64,000 bases of DNA. Origin: Phallusia mammillata. Its lineage: Eukaryota; Chordata; Ascidiacea; Phlebobranchia; Ascidiidae. The stretch spans positions 1 to 64,000 of the forward strand of contig QLIY01000381.1 of the NCBI GenBank assembly GCA_003260075.1. The letters are read 5' to 3'. Below the pieces are notes generated by a model, which was not told the origin of the DNA, ran no database searches, and saw only the letters and a program-made list of their open reading frames with translations. Shown piece by piece: positions 61,101 through 64,000 of the stretch (position 1 is its first letter; each line of letters begins with the position of its first letter). The position numbers and the translations under genes were made by a program.

Positions 61101-61143
61101 TTTTGTACTCAAACAGATCAGCTTCATTTTCACAGCTTCCCAT
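52145..61143 (-). CDS. gpam: mitochondrial-type glycerol-3-phosphate acyltransferase (GPAM/GPAT1-like)
   Basis: Complete 19-exon minus-strand gene; all junctions GT-AG with matching phases: 61143-61027, 60961-60861, 60796-60686, 60625-60470, 60313-60217, 60149-60013, 59932-59839, 59713-59665, 59568-59405, 59334-59221, 59099-58971, 55692-55515, 55045-54890, 54551-54173, 53735-53575, 53219-53011, 52913-52740, 52633-52441, 52314-52145; 962 aa. It transfers a fatty acyl group from acyl-CoA to sn-glycerol-3-phosphate, the first step of glycerolipid synthesis, at the outer mitochondrial membrane. Acyltransferase motifs: HFSHFD at 205-210, GNNLNIP, GGFFIRRK, EGTR at 288-291, VPVCVSY at 323-329. The carboxy half keeps GPAM segments such as MSTNIVAFLL and VPQVFELAYYGNAL. 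It is longer than vertebrate GPAM (about 830 aa), mostly from a Ser/Asp-rich insertion in exon 14 (residues about 550-650). GPAT2 is the main alternative. Confidence 0.9.
53346..53562. repeat. haplotype duplication across a 10-G join in GPAM intron 15
   Basis: 53346-53445 recurs at 53459-53562 with small differences; G run 53446-53455. Intronic; it does not affect the protein. Confidence 0.85.
53819..53973. mobile_element. 155-bp hAT-like MITE in GPAM intron 14, perfect 8-bp target duplication
   Basis: Begins CAGTGTTTTTTTTAAGG and ends CCTAAAAAAAACCTG; TCCCTAGG flanks both sides (53811-53818, 53974-53981). Same family as 43829-44050. Confidence 0.88.
55072..55416. mobile_element. 345-bp hAT-like MITE in GPAM intron 12, perfect 8-bp target duplication
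   Basis: Ends CAGTGTTTCTTAACC and GGTTAAGAACCCCTG, flanked by ACGTATTG (55064-55071, 55417-55424). The interior is rich in CGTACCCCC. It begins only 27 bp from the acceptor of the exon starting at 55045. Confidence 0.9.
56798..57076. mobile_element. 279-bp hAT-like MITE in GPAM intron 11, perfect 8-bp target duplication
   Basis: Ends CAAGGGTGGGCAACCT and AGGTTGCCCACCCCTG, flanked by CCGTAAGC (56790-56797, 57077-57084). Subterminal GCGGGCCGC strings match the wider CAGGGGTG family. Confidence 0.92.
57710..57820 (+). CDS. possible plus-strand terminal exon nested in GPAM intron 11
   Basis: After a good acceptor (TTTGTTTTTCAG), one frame is open to a TAA and has protein-like composition (DALDFDATLNADLLVPENKQ, then CMNC). 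It lies inside the 3.28-kb intron 58970-55693 on the opposite strand. The only upstream candidate, a Met-starting frame at 57278-57367 ending CAG/GTG, leaves phase 0, whereas this exon needs phase 2, so I cannot join them. Confidence 0.25.
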   Translation, partial: SDALDFDATLNADLLVPENKQACMNCGTSSQNLIVC

Positions 61144-62347
61144 TTTGAGTTTTTCTTTATATGCAAGCTTGCTTTTTTCTTCTTATGCAAACAGTCTGAT
61201 GCTGTGTTGTGGAACTTGGGCTAAGTCATTGTGATTGCAAATAATTGGGTTAATAGGTGAATCCTATTTGACATGCAAGCAGGTTTTGTCAAAATTTGGG
61301 TGCACAAACTGTCAGCCTTTACCATATCACTCACGCTCCACTGTTTAAAAAAGACAAAATTGATAACACATAGAACCCAACCAAAGCCTATTAACACATA
61401 TAACACAGCATTACATTTGCATCAACAAATGATTAACTGTAAAATGAAAACCATTTGTAAAGTTAAGTGATACTTGGCATGTATAAATAATTTGTTTGGA
61501 AGAGCTAAAATTTTGTTGATACATTATGCCTGGCAGCAACAGTGTATTCAATTTGTGTTGCTTTTGGACCAAACATGGCAATTATTTGGGACAGCTTTGC
61601 TGGCTGACATTTTATCAACTTAGTTCCTATTGTTACTTAATATTGTGTGAATGTGTGGTGACATTGTTGGAAATATTATTAAATTAACTGACTCACTTAC
61701 AACATTTTAAAATGATCAATGGCAGTACTGAAACCTAACTTAACAGCAGCTGATTCCACCAATACACGATTAGAAACAAATTATTTTAACTTCAACATTT
61801 CTCTCTATATAAGACGCTAAACTTGCAATTGTAAATCTCCACAGTCCGCAGCAACAGCATTAACAACAAACGTATTGTAACTACACCAATCCTATTCCTA
61901 TCCCATAGTAAGGCAAACCCCTGCTGCAGCATTTTTTGCTAAATGTTTGAGCATTTTTTATAACGCAAAAACAAATCCACTCTTGGCGTCGTTTAGATGT
62001 GATCATCATCGTCAGTCGTCACCAAGCGGCCTATGCAACATGTGGTAATCGAAAGACCTTGTGCTTACCGATCCGTGACAAAGGTTATTTCGACGATGTC
62101 CGCTAGATTAATACATTATTTCATAATATGCAACTAAAAAACTTTTTATCGAGGTTTGTAAAACCACCCCTTCCAATTTATCCCTTTTCTGCTTGACACC
62201 CAATAAATTCAGGGTTAGTTTTTTTAAAGCACTCATCTCCATTGAATTTGCCTCTTTTTATGTTCATTCTTTACGTTTTTGATCGGCGAAACTTAGTTCC
62301 TGGAGCAATTATCAACTGAAATTCCATTGAGAAATATGAGTGTACAG
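61144..62347. other. GPAM upstream region
   Basis: About 1.2 kb between the GPAM start codon and the next hAT element. AT-rich; no gene, tRNA or repeat recognised. It should contain the GPAM promoter and 5' UTR. Confidence 0.5.
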
Positions 62348-63106
62348 CAGGGGTCTTCAACCTTTTTGGCTCAATCGCCCCCTTATTAAGGCACTGCTTC
62401 CAAATCGCCCCCCTATGAGATTGTTATTATAAAAGTTCTGCTTTTTGAGCAGACGTGGGCGGTTAGATTCAGTCAGCAACACGAAAGCTTCAGTTAACAG
62501 CGAAAACCTAATTTAATTGCTACTACAACACGCAAGGTCCTTTTCACGCACTTCTTTTAACTAACGCATCTAAGATTTGTTAAAATTTATTACATCATAG
62601 ACAAAACAATATTACGATTATGCGCCAATAATCGCCTTCTTTTGTTGAAAACAATGGGGCAGTACTCTGTAGAGCAGAAGTCCAAATAATACAAATACTT
62701 CGCAGTTTGGGAAGCGCTTGTAGGAAGTGTAAAAGCGAAACAAGTTTGAGGTAAAGCTCATTACCATTGTATTAAAAAAGTATGGCCCGTCACCATACAT
62801 AGCCGCAATAAAGTGTCCCCTGTGGCAAATTAAATGCCCAACCTTGCTCACGAGATCACAAAAAGTACAAAAAATCACCAGTAAACACAATGTATTCAAA
62901 TAGCAACACGTTTAAGCTGATGTGTCCCTTATCCTTGGTGTTTGTTAGCAACACGAATTATATCTGCTTGCAAGTTAAAGTTAGCTGAGTCTCACAGTTC
63001 TTGTACATATTAAAATAATCAGTAATGTTGAAATCGCCCCCCAACTTCCAAATTTGTCACCGTCGCCCCCTTGGTGGACAAAATCGCCCCCCGTTGAATA
63101 ACCCTG
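62348..63106. mobile_element. 759-bp hAT-like element, perfect 8-bp target duplication
   Basis: Ends CAGGGGTCTTCAAC and GTTGAATAACCCTG, flanked by GTGTACAG (62340-62347, 63107-63114). Subterminal ATCGCCCCC repeats occur at both ends. The one internal minus-strand frame (62899-62618) shows no transposase motifs, so it is non-autonomous. Confidence 0.9.
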
Positions 63107-63300
63107 GTGTACAGCATGAAATATATATGTTGCTTCCTCTATGCTGCCAAGTTAATGTCTAGTTTCTATAAATGCATCAAGCTAAATACTTCCTTCCTGA
63201 CATATAAAAGTCTGGTCACACAAAACTACATAAACCGAAAAATAACAATTGTAAAAATTTACACAACAGTTAAAATTTAAAAAGTGCACTTTTGGGGACA

Positions 63301-63306
63301 TTTATT
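63301..63306 (-). terminator. polyadenylation signal of the PGP-like gene
   Basis: Minus-strand AATAAA (plus TTTATT) 107 nt beyond the stop codon. Confidence 0.5.
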
Positions 63307-63412
63307 GTCTGTTGTACGAATTACCTAATTTTCACAAAGTTCAATGCAAAAATCTCACCACAGGGCTAAGATTTATGCACCATTGGACCTGGCGAGTATA
63401 TGCAGAAGTCAT

Positions 63413-63896
63413 CTAGGAGCAAAAGTCAGCCCAATCCCCAAGTGATGGCAAAACATAATCTGGTGTCTGCTCCTTTAATGCTGGGTCGGAATTTTGAAGA
63501 ATAGCTTTTATAGTTTCTTCAGTGGCAACACCAGTGCCTACCAGCAGTGTTTTCAAACCATTCTGTTTTCCAAACACAATGTCTGTTTTCATGTTGTCAC
63601 CAACCATTACTGTTTGATCAGGGTCAATGTCATGTGATTTCTGCAAATACAATGCACATTTTGATGAACATACAGGTCTCTTTATATTGAACCAACAATT
63701 CATAATGTTTATCCAAGTTTGTGTTTTATTGCTAGTTTAGGCACTCCTTTAATTAACAGATTGCTAATACCAACTTGTATGCATTCAAACATGAGTTTTC
63801 CAGGTTTTCCACACCATACATCTGGTTCTCTTCCAGCAACAATGCAAACTGACTTCACCATTGCCCCTGTTCCTGGTACAATATGATCACTGTCAC
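63413..63896 (-). CDS. pgp: phosphoglycolate phosphatase-like HAD hydrolase, 3' part
   Basis: Two minus-strand exons, 63896-63775 (enters in phase 1) and 63640-63413 (stop). They encode the carboxy-terminal half of a PGP/PDXP-type HAD phosphatase: PGTGAMVKSV, then GKPGKLMFEC with the conserved Lys, then TVMVGDNMKTDIVFG, the Asp-bearing fourth HAD motif that binds Mg, and the ending PDYVLPSLGDWADF. The amino part with the nucleophile DxD lies beyond the window end. Such enzymes hydrolyse 2-phosphoglycolate or glycerol-3-phosphate (PGP) or pyridoxal phosphate (PDXP) in the cytosol; the available part does not separate them. The gene points away from GPAM's promoter region on the same strand. 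A minus-strand AATAAA lies at 63306-63301. Confidence 0.85.
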
Positions 63897-64000
63897 CTAA
63901 AATGTTACATACCCAATATGCTGGTTTTCTTTGCCAATGTGGAGACAGTACTGTCATAAATGTTAAAGTATATCACAAAGTTAAAGCCTTAAAAATGAAA

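Noticed and set aside
62618..62899. 93-aa frame inside the 759-bp hAT element
   Set aside because: Hydrophobic and without zinc-finger, RNase-H-like or dimerisation motifs; not a transposase.

Overview
This is a eukaryotic, AT-rich, intron-dense window carrying recognisable animal genes: a serotonin-type GPCR, a muscle-ankyrin-repeat protein, mitochondrial glycerol-3-phosphate acyltransferase and a fragment matching Piezo. Short GT-AG introns, many small hAT-type elements and two clearly different versions of the same locus placed side by side point to a highly polymorphic invertebrate. An ascidian tunicate is my best guess, but this is inference. Every gene model was built by hand from splice signals and reading-frame continuity; none was checked against a database.

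Layout. Minus strand 9223-2508: LRRC27-like leucine-rich-repeat/coiled-coil gene, with one internal junction unresolved. Minus strand 15202-10284: complete six-exon cytochrome-b5-fusion (front-end) fatty-acid desaturase, 440 aa, interrupted by an N gap in its last intron. Minus strand 17617-16497: exons of an unrecognised gene with a probable frameshift. Plus strand 19069-21740: six-exon ANKRD1-type muscle ankyrin repeat protein, 426 aa. 21960-41564: almost 20 kb in which I find no convincing gene. Plus strand 41565-47537: seven-exon 5-HT7-like receptor, its third intracellular loop exon broken by a 61-G tract. Minus strand about 48898-48331: two-part Piezo-like fragment, frameshifted. Plus strand 50587-51405: two-exon 127-aa single-pass membrane protein of unknown family. 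Minus strand 61143-52145: complete 19-exon GPAM-like acyltransferase, 962 aa, facing the 127-aa gene tail to tail. Minus strand 63896-63413: 3' end of a phosphoglycolate-phosphatase-like HAD enzyme cut by the window edge.

Two layers overlie the genes. The first is mobile DNA: at least seven non-autonomous hAT-like elements bounded by 8-bp target-site duplications, plus a 160-bp MITE with long inverted repeats. The second is assembly structure: 22 runs of 10 or more G, all on the plus strand and mostly exactly 10-11 long. About a dozen separate near-identical copies of flanking sequence. These look like artificial joiners between haplotype contigs, so the glycine tracts and partial exon duplications next to them should not be read as biology. 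I found no obviously new multi-gene system. The most unusual items are the Piezo fragment beside a hAT end, the receptor's 26-codon in-frame cassette exon, and the terminal-repeat families.
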